From Rutidosis leptorrhynchoides (Eukaryota; Streptophyta; Magnoliopsida; Asterales; Asteraceae): DNA of 64,000 nucleotides. Shown here piece by piece: positions 40,769-55,074 of the stretch. The position numbers were made by a program, and so were the translations under genes. A model generated the notes under the pieces. The model searched no databases and was not told where the DNA came from. It saw only the letters and a program-made list of their open reading frames with translations. The stretch spans positions 105,137,501-105,201,500 of the forward strand of contig NC_092333.1 of NCBI RefSeq assembly GCF_046630445.1. The letters run 5' to 3'. Numbering within the stretch: the stretch's first letter is position 1; each line of letters begins with the position of its first letter.

Positions 40769-42931
40769 TGTGACGACCCAGAGATTTTTGACCAAATTTA
40801 AACTTAATATTTTTATGATTTCGACAAGATAAGCAATGTCTGTAACTTTGAGTCTTAAAAATTCTGAACAATTTTATATATACATCTGACCTTTGACTAT
40901 TCTCGGCGATTCACGAACAATTGTTTGTAAATAAAAATGTATACATATGTGTATATAAATCTAAGTATATATAATAATTTGAAACTATAAAAATATAAAT
41001 TTAACATTTGAATTAAATATTTAAAATAGGATACAAGATAAGTAAGTGTAATTAAAAATGAATCTATATATATAATATAAGTTATAGGTATAATTATTAT
41101 TATATGTATATCATGATATATAAAATTTATAAATGATAAATATTCAATAAAAGTTATTATATAATATATTATATGATTATTAAATATTACATAGTTAATA
41201 ATATATAACTACAAAATTTAGATATAGTATTATATCAATATTATTATTACTACTCTCACTATTATTTATATTAATATTATTATTATTATTGGTACTAATA
41301 TAATATATATGATATAGATATGAAGTTTGAAATATATGAATTGCTATAGTATTAGTATTACTATCAATAATAATATTAGTATTATTGTAATCAGTATTAT
41401 TATTAATATTATGGTTATAAATTTTATAGTTATTATTATTATTATCATTAATAATAATATTATTATTACTAAGATATTATTAAAGAAGTTTTATTATTTA
41501 TAATATTAAGAGTAATATTATTATTGTTATATTTGTTAAGTAATAAGATTAATTATAATATATAAATACAAATACATAAATGCAGATAATTTATAAATAC
41601 AATTAAATACAGAGACATATACTGATATTAAGTCGAATTAAATAAATACAGTTATATTTTACGCGTGTAATCAGGGAACTATCACTATCTGTTATATTTT
41701 TTATTTTTTATTTTTTTCTTTTCCTGTCTGCTTCGATCCTCTCCTCTTCCGATTTAATTTCTTGTCGACATTAGTATACAATAATACCAATCCGTGATTA
41801 ACTAGTGTTTCTACTTCAATTATCAGTTCGCTTTATATATTAAACATTGAAATTATGGAAATCAAAAAAGCAAAAAATATAAATAAAAACGCTCGACATT
41901 CTGTTGTTCATTTTTTTTTATACCAAAACTTGAATTCGAAATCAATCTCAAAATCCATTAATGCAGGATTGTTAGGAATCTCGTACTCGAACTCTCTGCA
42001 AGTTTTCATACCTCAATTCGTTTTATCAACCAAGAATTTCGAGGTCAAAGTTTTAAAACTTAAAAGTCAACTCTGGATCTTCTGCAAAATTCGAAAATTC
42101 TGTTTCAATTTGAGTTAAATTTATGATTCAAGAAGTTTTCATGAACGGTTTCTAATCTATTTCATGTTACAACTTTTGGCTAAAACGTTTCATAAATCGA
42201 TTTCATATTATTTAATTATTTTTATTTTTTACAGCAGCGAAGAAACTGCTGTTGCTGTTTCTTTTAATTTTTTTTTTCTTCGTGTATGATGATTTAATTT
42301 TCAAAATATGGGATATTATAAGTAAATTTCAACCTTTTAAACCTTTTTTGAAAAATTCGTTTGATGATTAATATATCTCTGGTCGACTTAGTTTGGGAAG
42401 AAGAAGAGTTGATAGAATCGGGTTAATAAAAAAATAAAATAGGAATAATAACAGATAAATTGACATAGGCGGATGGTTTAATGGGTTTTCGGTTTAGCGA
42501 GTGGTCTCGGGTTCAATCCACGCATGGCCTATTCTTTTTATTGGAAATTCATTTTTGAGGTAGTTTTTATTTATTACTTATTATTGATACTTTTATTACT
42601 CATTAATATTAATTAATATTACTATTAGTATTATGAATATGATTATTATTGTTATTGTTATTAACATTAGTATTACAATTATTATTGTTATTAATATTGA
42701 TAATATAAGTAGTAATTATCACTTATTAATATTATTAGGTGTTAGTGATATTATGAGTATTATTATCATTTTGTTATTATGTAACATCAATAAGTATTAT
42801 TAATGTTATTATTAGTTTTATTAATATCAACATATGTATTATTATGATTAGGATTATTAATATGATTGTTAATATGTAAGTAATACAAACTATTATTTTT
42901 ATGATTAATATTAGTATTAGTATCATTGTAG

Positions 42932-43024
<93 letters not shown>

Positions 43025-44615
43025 CATTATTATTATTATTATTATTATTAACAAAAGTATTATTATTAAAAATTATCATTAGTAATAAGATTGTTATAAC
43101 AATTATTATTATTAAGTATTATGTATTATTATCAAAAAAAATTTTACTTTCATTATTATTATTATTAAACTTTTCATATTATTAAAAACTACTGTTATTA
43201 TTAGTATTATAAGATTTATCATTAAAACTATCATTAATATTATTATTAATAAAATCATTAATATTAAGATCATTATTATTATTATTACCACTAATATGAT
43301 TATAAGTATTATTATTTATATTATAATGAGTATTACTATTAGGTAATTACTAAAATCACTATCATAACTATAGTTAACAGTAAAATTAATATTTTTACGG
43401 TATCATTATTATTATCATTAATATCATTATTATTATCAGTAATAGAATTATTAACATTATTATCCTTAATAAAATATTAGATATTATCATTATTATCATT
43501 TTTACCACTACTAATAGTAATTAGTATTATTATAATTTTAACAAACAAATGATATATATAAAAATATGTATATATTTAATACATATAACATAATAAAATT
43601 AATATTTCTATATATAAAATGAATAAATGAAACATATAAATTATTAATATAAAAAGGAAATAACTAATAAATTTATATATATAAATTTATTCGATTCCAA
43701 TTATGTGTGTTAATATATATACAAATGATATAGGTTCGTGAATCCAAGGCCAACCCTGCATTGTTCAATGTCGTCATATGTATTTTTACTACAAAATACA
43801 GTATCGTGAGTTTCATTTGCTCCCTTTTTAAATGCTTTTGCAATATATATTTTTGGGACTGAGAATACATGCGCTATTTTTATAACTATTTTACGAAATA
43901 GACACAAGTAATTGAAACTACATTATATGGTTGAATGGATCGAAGCCGAATATGCCCCTTTTAACCTGGTAATCTAAGAATTTGGGAACAGACCCCCAAA
44001 TTGACGCGAATCCTAAAGATAGATCTATCGGGCCCAACAAGCCCCATTCTGGAATTTGGAATTCTTTAGTACTTCGAAATTTATCATATTCGATGGGTGT
44101 CCCGGAATGATGGGGATATTCTATATGCATCTTGTTAATGTCGATTATCAGGGTTCAATCCATATGAATGATTATTTTTGTCTCTATACATGGGACGTAT
44201 ATTTATGAGAAATGAAAATCTTGTGGTCTATTAAAATAATGGAAATGAATGTTTATGATAAACTAATGAACTCATCAACCTTTTGGTTGACACTTGAAAG
44301 CATGTTTATTCTCAGGTATGAAAGAAATCTTCCGCTGTGCACTTGCTCATATTAGAGATATTACTTGGAGTCATTCATGACATATTTCAAAAGACGTTGC
44401 ATTCGAGTCGTCGAGTTCATCAAGATTATTACTAAGTCAATTATAGTGGGATATATTATGAAATGGTATGCATGCCATCAACTTTCGATGTAAAGCAAGT
44501 TTGACTTTTAAAAACGAATGCAATGTTTGTAAAATTTATCATATAGAGGTCAAGTACCTCGCGATGTAACCAAATGTAATGTATTCGTCCAGATGGATTA
44601 GGACAGGTCGTCTCA
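40769..44615 (+). repeat. 5' LTR of element C
   Basis: 3847 bp. Includes a tRNA-like module (42465-42532), an ATT array (about 42932-43050) and the conserved LTR block (44269-44340). The 87-aa ORF at 41855 lies in leader-like sequence and recurs in the other LTR; not called. Confidence 0.9.
42465..42532 (+). other. tRNA-like module in 5' LTR of C
   Basis: 68 nt with pairing ends ATAGGC/GCCTAT, A-box-like TGGTTTAATGGG, B-box-like GGGTTCAATCC and a T-rich tail (TTCTTTTTATT). The T-arm pairs poorly, so this is tRNA-derived rather than a working tRNA gene. Copy in the 3' LTR at 50667-50734. Confidence 0.55.
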
Positions 44616-44617
44616 TG

Positions 44618-44859
44618 TGTCATCAGAGCTGGTATAACGCCGTCCATGTGTGGCGGGTTAGTCGTAAAGGAGGTTCTCACAATGTGACATGTGGCAAAGC
44701 ATTGACTCTTACTCCTTGCGATCCCTTACGAGGGTTGGCAGTTGCCGAGAGGCAGGCCCTAAAATCAGTATCTGAGGTACACTCAGTGGTCACCGGATAG
44801 TTAAGGCACTGGGTGGGATGGTGGTTGTCCCCACATGATGTCTCATGTGGTATCAGAGC
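44618..44859 (+). promoter_or_regulatory. Duplicated primer-binding region of element C
   Basis: TGTCATCAGAGC (44618-44629) and TGGTATCAGAGC (44848-44859). Both are preceded by TCTCATG, the end of this element's own LTR plus two bases. The spacer matches the one in element A. Confidence 0.75.
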
Positions 44860-45225
44860 GGTGGTCTTAGCGAACCAGGTCTTGCATTAGTGTGTCTAAC
44901 TGATAGTTGTTTAGATGCATTAGTGAGTCTGGACTTCGACCGTGTCTGCATGTCAAAAGTTTTGCTTATCATTTAGTGTCAAAAATTATTTGCTTATCAT
45001 CCTTAAAGTCTAGACACATCTTACTGCATTGATTGCATGAATAGTGTATAGACAAATCCATATCTTAGCGTATCTGTTACTGTAGACTTTATCTGACACG
45101 TTTCCTTAATTTCCTCCGTAATCTACGGGATCTTCCGTACTATATTAGATATTCTATATAATTAGAATATTATCCGATAACTGAAAATCATTTCATATCG
45201 AAAATCCTCTAACTGATCATAAGAG

Positions 45226-45801
45226 ATGGATCCTACACCTAGCTTGGATTTCATTAGTTCCGGAAGCAATTTCGAGATGTGTATTGAAGTAGACTCCGAA
45301 GTCAATGAACCCGAAGTGTCTCCACCGTTTAGCTATTTTTCTTTCTGGAGGAGATGGGGGTGGGTCTGAGACTTACTCACTCGATGGAGAAATGAAGAAG
45401 GCGAGCCCTACCGCGAACTAAACTTACCTCCTAACATCGGAGAAAACGATGTACTCACCGGTGAACCTATGTGCAACAATGTATTCACCCTTCTTGCTAA
45501 AGTTTTCCACCTCGAAGGTCGCATTACTGCAATCTCAGAAAATATTCAACCTCTACTTCCGAATACCAATCGAAGGGGAATATTAGAAGAAGTTAGGGAA
45601 CTTCGAATTGATAATCAAGATCTATCGAATCAGATGAGTGGATGGATAGAAATGATAGAGGATAGGATAGAAACCCTGACAAGAATGGTGCGTGATTTAC
45701 AAGCTATACTTACTACACCAACATCATCACCAACCTCAGCACCAACAACACTTGTAGCACCGACAGCAATAGTACCACCATCAGCAGCACCAGCATCATA
45801 A
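45226..45801 (+). pseudogene. A/C-family small ORF, interrupted by TGA
   Basis: ATG at 45226, same frame to 45801, with a TGA at 45367-45369 right after the WGWV motif, where element A has an arginine codon (CGC). Downstream the coiled-coil and Pro/Ser/Thr-rich tail remain. About 190 codons, slightly longer than the 168-aa version in A because of a longer N-terminus and coil. Function unknown. Confidence 0.65.
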
Positions 45802-45849
45802 CCAATACCAACAACAACAACATCATCACACGTCTCAACCTCGCAATCT

Positions 45850-48800
45850 ATACATCAAGCATAATCATCGTTCTACGAATCGTTCTACATAAACTATCTT
45901 CATCCTTCATGGCGATTATGTAATCTCTAATGTTTTAGAGATTATGTACTCTAGTTCTAGCCATAAATCTGATGAGTTTAATATCACATTGACTCATTAA
46001 ATCCATGATTATGTCTGAAGAAAATATATATGTATATATGTTTTCATAAAGATTATAATTAAAATTTTTATTGTATAAACTGTTAATGGTGAAAATATTT
46101 TAACGGGTAGGTAATATCCGAGGAATATTTAGATTTCGTATTAATAAGTTACACTGTACATTCTTCGAATCTGATTCAACTGTCATTTACTATCCTACTT
46201 ACAACAACAGCTATACGAATCCGTTCACCCCAGAATAACCATTTTCATTCAATTTCATATTTGGATTTTGACCTATCAGAATCTAACAAGTGGCATAATG
46301 AAGAAAACATTGGACAAAATAAAATTTGTTAGAAACAAACAAATTAACTATGAGAAATTTTGTTAAGAATCCACGCCAGCTGTTCCTAGGTAACTGATTA
46401 CATTTTATTTATCGCAATTTATTTATCGTAATTTATATTCTCGCAATTTTATTTATCGTCATTTAATTTCTGTTATTTATTTTACGCACTTTAAATATCG
46501 GGACACGTATACAAGGTTTTGACATATCATATCGACGCATCTATATATATTATTTGGAATCATCATAGACACTATATATGCTGTAATGCTAGAGTTCGCT
46601 ATACAGGGTTGAGGTTGATTCTTAAATAATATATACACTTTGAGTTGTGATCGAGTCTGAGATAGGTACACGGGTCACGATACGTATTAATTAATTCGAA
46701 TATTATAAACTGTATATGAATTAATGAATTAGTAACTGTGGACTGCTAACTGTGGACTACCAATATTGGACAATTAAAATGAATTAAAATATTGATTATA
46801 ACATATGAAACTAAACAATTCTTCAAGTTTGCCACTTGATTTCATCTTAAACCTCATTTGTATCTTGACGATTACAATCTGCGTTCAAACCTTTCATGAT
46901 TTTTGAAAACAACTCAATCGAGAGGATAAACCAACCGCACTTCATCTACAGAAGAAAAGATTGATGCATATAGTTATGCACTTGAAAACTCTCGGAACCT
47001 GAGTAAACGTTTAACATGTATCTGTGCTAATTCCTTTAGTGTTATTATTACCCAAAATAACTTGATAATTCCTTTCAAATTAGCAAATTTTGTCACAACT
47101 CCAGCAAATCAACTTTGACTTTCATTCGGATTAAACTTATTATAACTTTGATATATAAGCTTACCTTTCGTCATTGTTACCAGGAAACCGATTATATCTC
47201 ATCACATTATCAGTAAACTTACCAACCATTTCATTGACCTTTGACTTTTCGAAAAATCATTATATTCATCGAAACCCTATCATGTACTCATCAACATCTT
47301 GTAACAATAATTGCCATACCAATTACCGGGAATCAGCAATCAATACTTTGAAAACTCACAGCATATCTACATCAATAGTTATATGTATAACCTTTATCTC
47401 TTAGAATTATGACTTTCCATTCTGAAATTTTGAAAAGCACTCAGCCTAAGAATCAATACATTGAACTTTGAAAAAGCTGAATGAAGCAGCAGAAACTGTA
47501 GACAACCGTAAACGACATTAATTGTCGAAAGCTTGATGATAAAGAATAGTATGTTGGAAAAGCTCAGAAAAGTTGGAACTGGAAAACGGATTGAGCTAAC
47601 CCTGAAAGAGACTGAGGACAAATATAAGGATCAAAACCTATATTCAAAGAATCAAAGTAATTCTGGATCCATTGAAATCTTTAGAGAATATCTTGTTCCA
47701 AAATCATGTTAAAATCTTGCGGAAAATCTTTCTTCATCAATCATCGAACTTAGAAATTCTAAAATATCATCATAAATATCTTCGATATTTCTGAAGATAT
47801 TTTCATAAATATTCTTGTCCGAAATTATTTATCTCTTCGTGCTATCTATATTACATCATAAAGGAAACTACTTTAGTTTCTAAATTTCTTTAAAATTCAA
47901 GTTTGAATTATGAATGATTTTGAAGTAGTGTTAGAAATTGATGCATGAGTTAGTATAATATAATGACACTTGATCAACGTGAATATATTACAGTAAGTCA
48001 TACTGAGTTTCTAATGCGACATGATGATTCACAGATCGTAACGTCATCATGTGCCATGTTACATAACTCTTTCTTTCTGCTTAACTTCTGAACATATCAA
48101 GAAAATATATTCTTGATAGTTCTATTCTCAGTGATTCTGGTAATTTGACAAATCAAATCGTGCGATTACGTTCTTTCTTATTTAGAACATTAAGTTCATT
48201 CAAAACTCCATACTTACGAATTCTGGACCGTTACTCGCTTTACTAGAGGTTGATAAGATAATAAAAAGGCAAAGAACTCCAAAATATAAGAGAAAATATA
48301 AAGCCCAATAACAACACGGAGGTTACAAACTGTGTATATCAATGTTTATCGCAACATAAAGACACGGGAGAATTAAAAACATTATAACCCCAAGGGCGAA
48401 GTAAAAGAAAACAGAATCCTCCGGTGAGAGTTGGAAAAGAAGAACAATCAATGCGATAGTCAGGATAATTACAAGGATTAGAACTGGATTAAGCATTTTC
48501 ACAATCTCTTGGGTGTATAAATTAAGAAAGAAAGTATTGAGGTGGTGAAAAGTAATGGAACGGAAAAGGAAAATTTATAACGAAAATATCCGACAGAGCA
48601 ATCCAGGGCATATAATCACAGTTAATTATAGAGATCTTAATTTCCTTACTCACCGAAGAATCAAATCTTTTAGATTTTGAAGATTTTCTTTAAATCGCTT
48701 GAATTTCGGAATTCAACCAAGACAACGTCAAAAGTTAAGACGCACCTTATTTTTTTTAATTCAAACGTGACTACATCAAAAGTTAAATCTCTATCTCAAT

Positions 48801-48943
48801 CTTTTATGACAGCTTCATTCGTACTCTTCGAATAATCGAATTGTTTAATCTATATTACTCAATGATGATAAAACTCTTTTATCAACTCATATTCGTCATG
48901 AAAATATTTTTATTATTAGCCATGACCACCTTACTCAAATTTT
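45850..48943 (+). other. Non-coding interior of element C
   Basis: No supported gene. Holds an internal primer-block copy (46098-46116), a perfect 10-bp inverted repeat AAATATCTTC/GAAGATATTT (47774-47802) and the long hairpin (47933-48012; arms AGAAA/TTTCT, GCATGA/TCATAC, TAATATAAT/AATATATTA). Collinear with 22480-25967. Confidence 0.7.
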
Positions 48944-48972
48944 GGGACGAAATTTCTTTAACGGGTAGGTAC
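48944..48972 (+). other. Plus-strand primer block of element C
   Basis: GGGACGAAATTTC, then TTTAACGGGTAGGTAC, directly before the 3' LTR. Confidence 0.7.
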
Positions 48973-51133
48973 TGTGACGACCCGGAGATTTCTGACCAAA
49001 TTTAAACTTAATCTTTATATGATTTCGACACGATAAGCAATGTATGTAACTTTGAGTCTTAAAAATTCTGAACTATTTCATATATACATCTGACCTTTGA
49101 CTATTCCCAGCGATTCACGAACAATTGTTTGTAAATAAAAATGTATATATATGTGTATATAAATGTAAGTATATATAATAAATAGAAACTATAAAAATAT
49201 AAATTTAACATTTGAATTAAATATTTAAAATAGGATACAAGATAAGTAAGTGTAATTAAAAATGAATCTATATATATAATATAAGTTATATGTATAATTA
49301 TTATTATATGTATATCATGATATATAAAATTTATAAATGATAAATATTCAATAAAAGTTATTATATAATATATTATATGATTATTAAATATTACATAGTT
49401 AATAATATATAACTACAAAATTTAGATATAGTATTATATCAATATTATTATTGCTACTCTCACTATTATTTATATTACTATTAATATTATTATTGGTACT
49501 AATATAATATATATGATATAGATATGAAGTTTGAAATATATGAATTGCTATAGTATTAGTATTACTATCAATAATAATATTAGTATTATTATAATCAGTA
49601 TTATTATTAATATTATGGTTATAAATTTTATAGTTATTATTATTATTATCATTAATAATAATATTATTATTACTAGGATATTATTAAAGAAATTTTATTA
49701 TTTATAATATTAAGAGTAATATTATTATTGTTATATTTGTTAAGTAATAAGATTAATTATAATATATAAATACAAATACATAAATGCAGATAATTTATAA
49801 ATACAATTAAATACAGATACATATACTGATATTAAGTCGAATTAAATAAATACAGTTATATTTTACGCGTGTAATCAGGGAACTATCACTATCTGTTATA
49901 TTTTTTATTTTTTATTTTTTTCTTTTCCTGTCTGCTTCGATCCTCTCCTCTTCTAATTTAATTTCTTGTCGACATTAGTATACAATAATACCAATCCGTG
50001 ATTAACTAGTGTTTCTACTTCAATTATCAGTTCGTTTTATATATTAAACATTGAAACTATGGAAATCAAAAAAAGCAAAAAATATAAATAAAAACGCTCG
50101 ACATTCTGTTGTTCATTTTTTTTTACCATAACTTGAATTCGAAATCAATCTCAAAATCCATTAATGCAGGATTGTTAGGAATCTCGTACTCGAACTCTCT
50201 GCAAGTTTTCATACCTCAATTCGTTTTATCAACCAAGAATTTCGAGGTCAAAGTTTTAAAACTTAAAAGTCAACTCTGGATCTTCTGCAAAATTCGAAAA
50301 TTCTGTTTCAATTTGAGTTAAATTTATGATTCAAGAAGTTTTCATGAACGATTTCTAATCTATTTCATTTTACAACTTTTGGCTAAAACGTTCCACAAAT
50401 CGATTTCATATTATTTATTTATTTTTATTTGCTTACAGCAGCGAAGAAACTGCTGTTGCTGTTTCTTTTAATTTTTTTTCTTCGTGTATGATGAATTAAT
50501 TTTCAAAATATGGGATATTATAAGTAAATTTCAACCTTTTAAACCTTGTTTGAAAAATTCGTTTGATGATTAATATATCTCTGGTCGACTTAGTTTGGGA
50601 AGAAGAAGAGAAGACAGAATTGGGTTAATAAAAAAATAAAACAGGAATAATAACAGATAAATTGACATAGGCGGATGGTTTAATGGGTTTTCGGTTTAGC
50701 GAGTGGTCTCGGGTTCGATCCACGCATGGGCTATTCTTTTTATTGGAAATTCATTTTTGAGGTAGTTTTTATTTATTACTTGTTATTGATACTTTTATTA
50801 CTCATTAATATTAATTAATATTACTATTAGTATTATGAATATGATTATTATTGTTATTGTTATTAACATTAGTATTACAATTATTATTGTTATTAATATT
50901 GATAATATAAGTAGTAATTATCACTTATTAGTATTATTAGGTGTTAGTGATATTGTGAGTATTATTATCATTTTGTTATTATGTAACATCAATAAGTATT
51001 ATTAATGTTATTATTAGTTTTATTAATATCAACATATGTATTATTATGATTAGGATTATTAATATGATTGTTATTATGAAAGTAATACAAACTATTATTT
51101 TTATGATTAATATTAGTATTAGTATCATTGTAG

Positions 51134-51188
<55 letters not shown>

Positions 51189-52754
51189 AAAAGTATTATT
51201 ATTAAAAATTATCATTAGTAATAAGATTGTTATAACAATTATTATTATTAAGTATTATGTATTATTATCAAAAAAAATTTTACTTTCATTATTATTATTA
51301 TTATTAAACTTTTCATTTTATTAAAAACTACTGTTATTATTAGTATTATAAGATTTATCATTAAAACTATCATTAATATTATTATTAATAAAATCATTAA
51401 TATTAAGATCATTATTATTATTATAGCCACTAATATGATTATAAGTATTATTATTTATATTATAATGAGTATTACTATTAGGTAATTACTAAAATCACTA
51501 TCATAACTATAATTAACAGTAAAATTAATATTTTTACGATATCATTATTATTATCATTATTATCATTATTATTATCACTAATAGAATTATTAACATTATA
51601 ATCCTTAATAAAATATTAGATATTATCATTATTATGATTTTTACCAGTACTAATAGTAATTAGTATTATTATAATTTTAACAAACAAATAATATATATAA
51701 AAATATGTATATATTTAATACATATAACATAATAAAATTAATATTTCTATATATAAAATGAATAAATGAAACATATAAATTATTAATATAAAAAGGAAAT
51801 AACTAATAAATTTATATATATAAATTTGTTCCATTCCAATTATGTGTGTTAATATATATACAAATGATATAGGTTCGTGAATCCAAGGCCAACCCTGCAT
51901 TGTTCAATGTCGTCATATGTATTTTTACTACAAAATACAGTATCGTGAGTTTCATTTGCTCCCCTTTTAAATGCTTTTGCAATATATATTTTTGGGACTG
52001 AGAATACATGCGCTATTTTTATAACTGTTTTACGAAATAGACACAAGTAAATGAAACTACATTATATGGTTTAATGGATCGAAGCCGAATATGCCCCTTT
52101 TAACCTGGTAATCTAAGAATTTGGGAACAGACCCCCAAATTGACGTGAATCCTAAAGATAGATCTATCGGGCCCAACAAGCCTCATTCTGGAATTTGGAA
52201 TGCTTTAGTACTTCGAAATTTATCATGTCCGATGGGTGTCCCGGAATGATAGGGATATTCTATATGCATCTTGTTAATGTCGATTATCAGGGTTCAATCC
52301 ATATGAATGATTATTTTTGTCTCTATACATGGGACGTATATTTATGAGAAATGAAAATCTTGTGGTCTATTAAAATGATGGAAATGAATGTTTATGATAA
52401 ACTAATGAACTCATCAACCTTTTGGTTGACACTTGAAAGCATGTTTATTCTCAGGTATGAAAGAAATCTTCCGCTGTGCACTTGCTCATATTAGAGATAT
52501 TACTTGGAGTCATTCATGACATATTTCAAAAGACGTTGCATTCGAGTCATCGACTTCATCAAGATTATTATTAAGTCGATTATAGTTGGATATATTATGA
52601 AATGTTATGCATGTCGTCAACTTTTGATGTATTGAAAGTTTGTCTTTTAAAAACGAATGCAATGTTTGTAAAATGTATCATATAAAGGTCAAGTACCTCG
52701 CGATGTAACCAAATGTAATGTATTCGTCTAGATGGATTAGGACGGGTCATCTCA
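48973..52754 (+). repeat. 3' LTR of element C
   Basis: 3782 bp; collinear with the 5' LTR. The ATT array is much shorter here (about 51136-51185). Confidence 0.9.
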
Positions 52755-52999
52755 TTTACCTTACATTCAAACTATGTTACTTTTGAAATAATGAATTTGT
52801 AATGACCTACGGGTCTCGTACTTATGTTAATTGTTCTGTTCATAGAAGCATACTATCGTTTGTAAAACTCATGACGTTGGTTATGACGTCACCTTTTCTT
52901 ATGAATGCAAACTTATTTTTTAAAACAACATATAGTGTTTGACCTTGTAATGATCCTGTTGTTGATGACCCGTACACGTTAATTTTGTACAGGGCATCA
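52755..52999 (+). repeat. LTR-O, last segment (right end provisional)
   Basis: Begins with the TTTAC duplication of C. A possible LTR end, GGGCATCACA, lies at about 52990-52999. The exact border with the next LTR is not certain because no matching start (TGTGATGCCC) is seen. Confidence 0.5.
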
Positions 53000-54848
53000 C
53001 AATTAGTGTCTATGGCTCAAGTCTAACATGAATATATGATTTGTATGCTTGTTCTTGTCATTTTGATGTAACTAGCTTAAACTTGAATTGGGTGTGTTTA
53101 GTCTTGAGTTTTGGTGGATCATATGTTGTTAGATGTTAAAAGTGCATATATTAAATTGTTACTAGCATCACTAGCTTCAATTTGGTATGTAAGTTGAGTT
53201 GGAAAAGCCTCATTAACATGATTAAGGATTTTATGATTGTTGGTTAGGGTTTGGTAGCCTTGAATGTGATTTTTGATGCATTAAAAGCCTTGCAATGTTG
53301 TTTGTAAGTGTTTAGTAGTATTGTATGTGTAATTACCTACGAAACGACGTATTATATGTGTTTAGTAAGTTCCCGAATCATCTTATGTGTTTTACGAACT
53401 TGAAACCTTGATAACGAGCTTTAAATGATCAATTGACGAGAATTCGATTATTGTAAATGATGTTTTTGTTTGATGAAAAGTGTTTAGTTGTCTTCCTTGT
53501 TAAATTACCTTTCCAACGATATAAGATACGTGTTTTGAATGTTTACGGTTCATAAGTTATGGTTGTTTGAAGTTGGATTCGTTTAAGTGTTCAAAACTGC
53601 CAGACTTGCTGAACAGATACATAGAGCGGCGCTCCAATACCTGGAGCGGCGCTCCAAACCCGTCTGTCCAAAGTTTCACTTTTTTGTTTAATTCTAACTA
53701 TGCTACGCACCTCCGATTAACATGAAACTTGTTCTAACATGCTCATATATGATTAAAAACCTCAGAAAAATAGTTCGGGACCCGACCCGAACGTGTTGAC
53801 TTTTTTGTTGACTTTGACTTGACCAAAGTTGACTTTTGTCCAAACTTAACCAAATACTTATGCAATCATTCTAACATGCTTTTATACTTGTACCTTGCAT
53901 GAAACTTGACAATTTGATTCATATGCTATAATAATCGAGTCGTAACGAGCCATAGGACTAATTGAACACTTTGACCAATCGTGTTTACTGTTATTGATAC
54001 GACCTATTTGTTTAGGTCAAGACTAGCATTCGTTCTTGCACACGTTTACTTGTGAAGTACTCTTATACTCTTGCACTCAAGGTGAGATCATAGTCCCACC
54101 TTTTCAATAACTTTTACTTTTAAACTATGGAATGAGAAACATATACGTATCATACTTTTATGCGTTGAACACACGTACAAAAACAAACATTCCACAGGGA
54201 GTTAGAACAAAAAGCCTTAATTCAATTATCATTAGTTACACTTGCAGGGTGTAAACGTGAACTTATGTTATGTGATCACATTGGGCTTGACGAGACCTCA
54301 TTCGGACGGTTCGCTACCGTTAGCGGATGAAATATATTTTGGAGTATAGTGTATGTTCTAACACTACGTAACAGGGTACAAAATAGTTAAGTCTTGATAA
54401 TTGGGTACTTGCGAACATACTTTTGGAATACAAACGATTTGGATAATCAACTATATTAAATCTTGTGGTTCAAAAACAACATTACTATTACACCAATGAT
54501 TTCACCAACGTTTTTCGTTGACAGTTTTCTATATGTTTTCTCAGGTCCTTGAACGCTAGGTGATACATGCTTCCGCACCTTATTTTTGATACTTGCTTGG
54601 ATGTCGAGTATACATGCATACGTGGAGCGTCTTTTGACTTAACTTAATTTGTGTCGCATGGGTTTCAATTGTACTTAAAACGTTGTAACATGTTTAGACT
54701 TGAACTACTTTGTAAACTTTGAAACATCTTTATAATTGAAATGAATGCGACATATTTTGGTCAAACGTTGTTTTAAAGACTTATGACCACGTAACGGGAC
54801 CTAAGTAGACGGCGCCGTCAATGACGATTTTGTCGGGTCGCTAAAAAG
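53000..54848 (+). repeat. 5' LTR of a further gypsy element (start uncertain)
   Basis: Ends just before a primer site at 54850. Contains GC-rich dyads (53624-53656) and the caccaac/gttgac/ttctcagg/gcttccgc block (54501-54576). The left boundary could not be fixed; it may be truncated. Confidence 0.55.
53624..53656 (+). repeat. Two GC-rich dyads (GGAGCGGCGCTCC type)
   Basis: 53624-53634 (GAGCG-G-CGCTC) and 53642-53656 (TGGAGCG-G-CGCTCCA, 7-bp perfect arms), seven bases apart in AT-rich sequence. Confidence 0.75.
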
Positions 54849-54849
54849 A

Positions 54850-54861
54850 TGGTATCAGAGC
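54850..54861 (+). promoter_or_regulatory. Primer-binding site (tRNA-Met type)
   Basis: TGGTATCAGAGC, a few bases after the LTR end. The leader that follows (gtacattagtgagtctagac) resembles the leaders of A, B and C. Confidence 0.85.
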
Positions 54862-55074
54862 ATTGGTTGTAGGGATTTAGAGTTCATTGGTGTCAATCCC
54901 GAGTCATAGGGTACATTAGTGAGTCTAGACTACAACCGGCATATAGACTTGAAATAGGAATTACTTGACTACTTGTGCATTTATACTCGGACTCTTCGAT
55001 TCATATCTAACTTTTATTTCATCTTAATCTCACATTGTTTAATTTGATTGACACGCCACCTTGACTTAGTGAAA

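Larger units (their letters stand above)
40769..52754 (+). mobile_element. Element C: non-autonomous LTR retrotransposon, complete
   Basis: 12.0 kb, LTRs 40769-44615 and 48973-52754, termini TGTGACGACCC...GGGTCATCTCA, TSD TTTAC on both sides (40764-40768, 52755-52759). Interior collinear with element A: duplicated primer site, one ORF, internal and terminal primer blocks, no pol. The two LTRs differ more than those of B (many substitutions in the first 220 bp alone), so it is older. Confidence 0.9.

Noticed and set aside
41855-42118. 87-aa ORF in the 5' LTR of C (and 50109-50321)
   Set aside because: Repeated in both LTRs, starts at different places, no recognisable domain.
43673-43907. Two overlapping 65-aa ORFs (-), also at 51812-52046
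   Set aside because: Antisense to LTR sequence and duplicated only because the LTR is duplicated.
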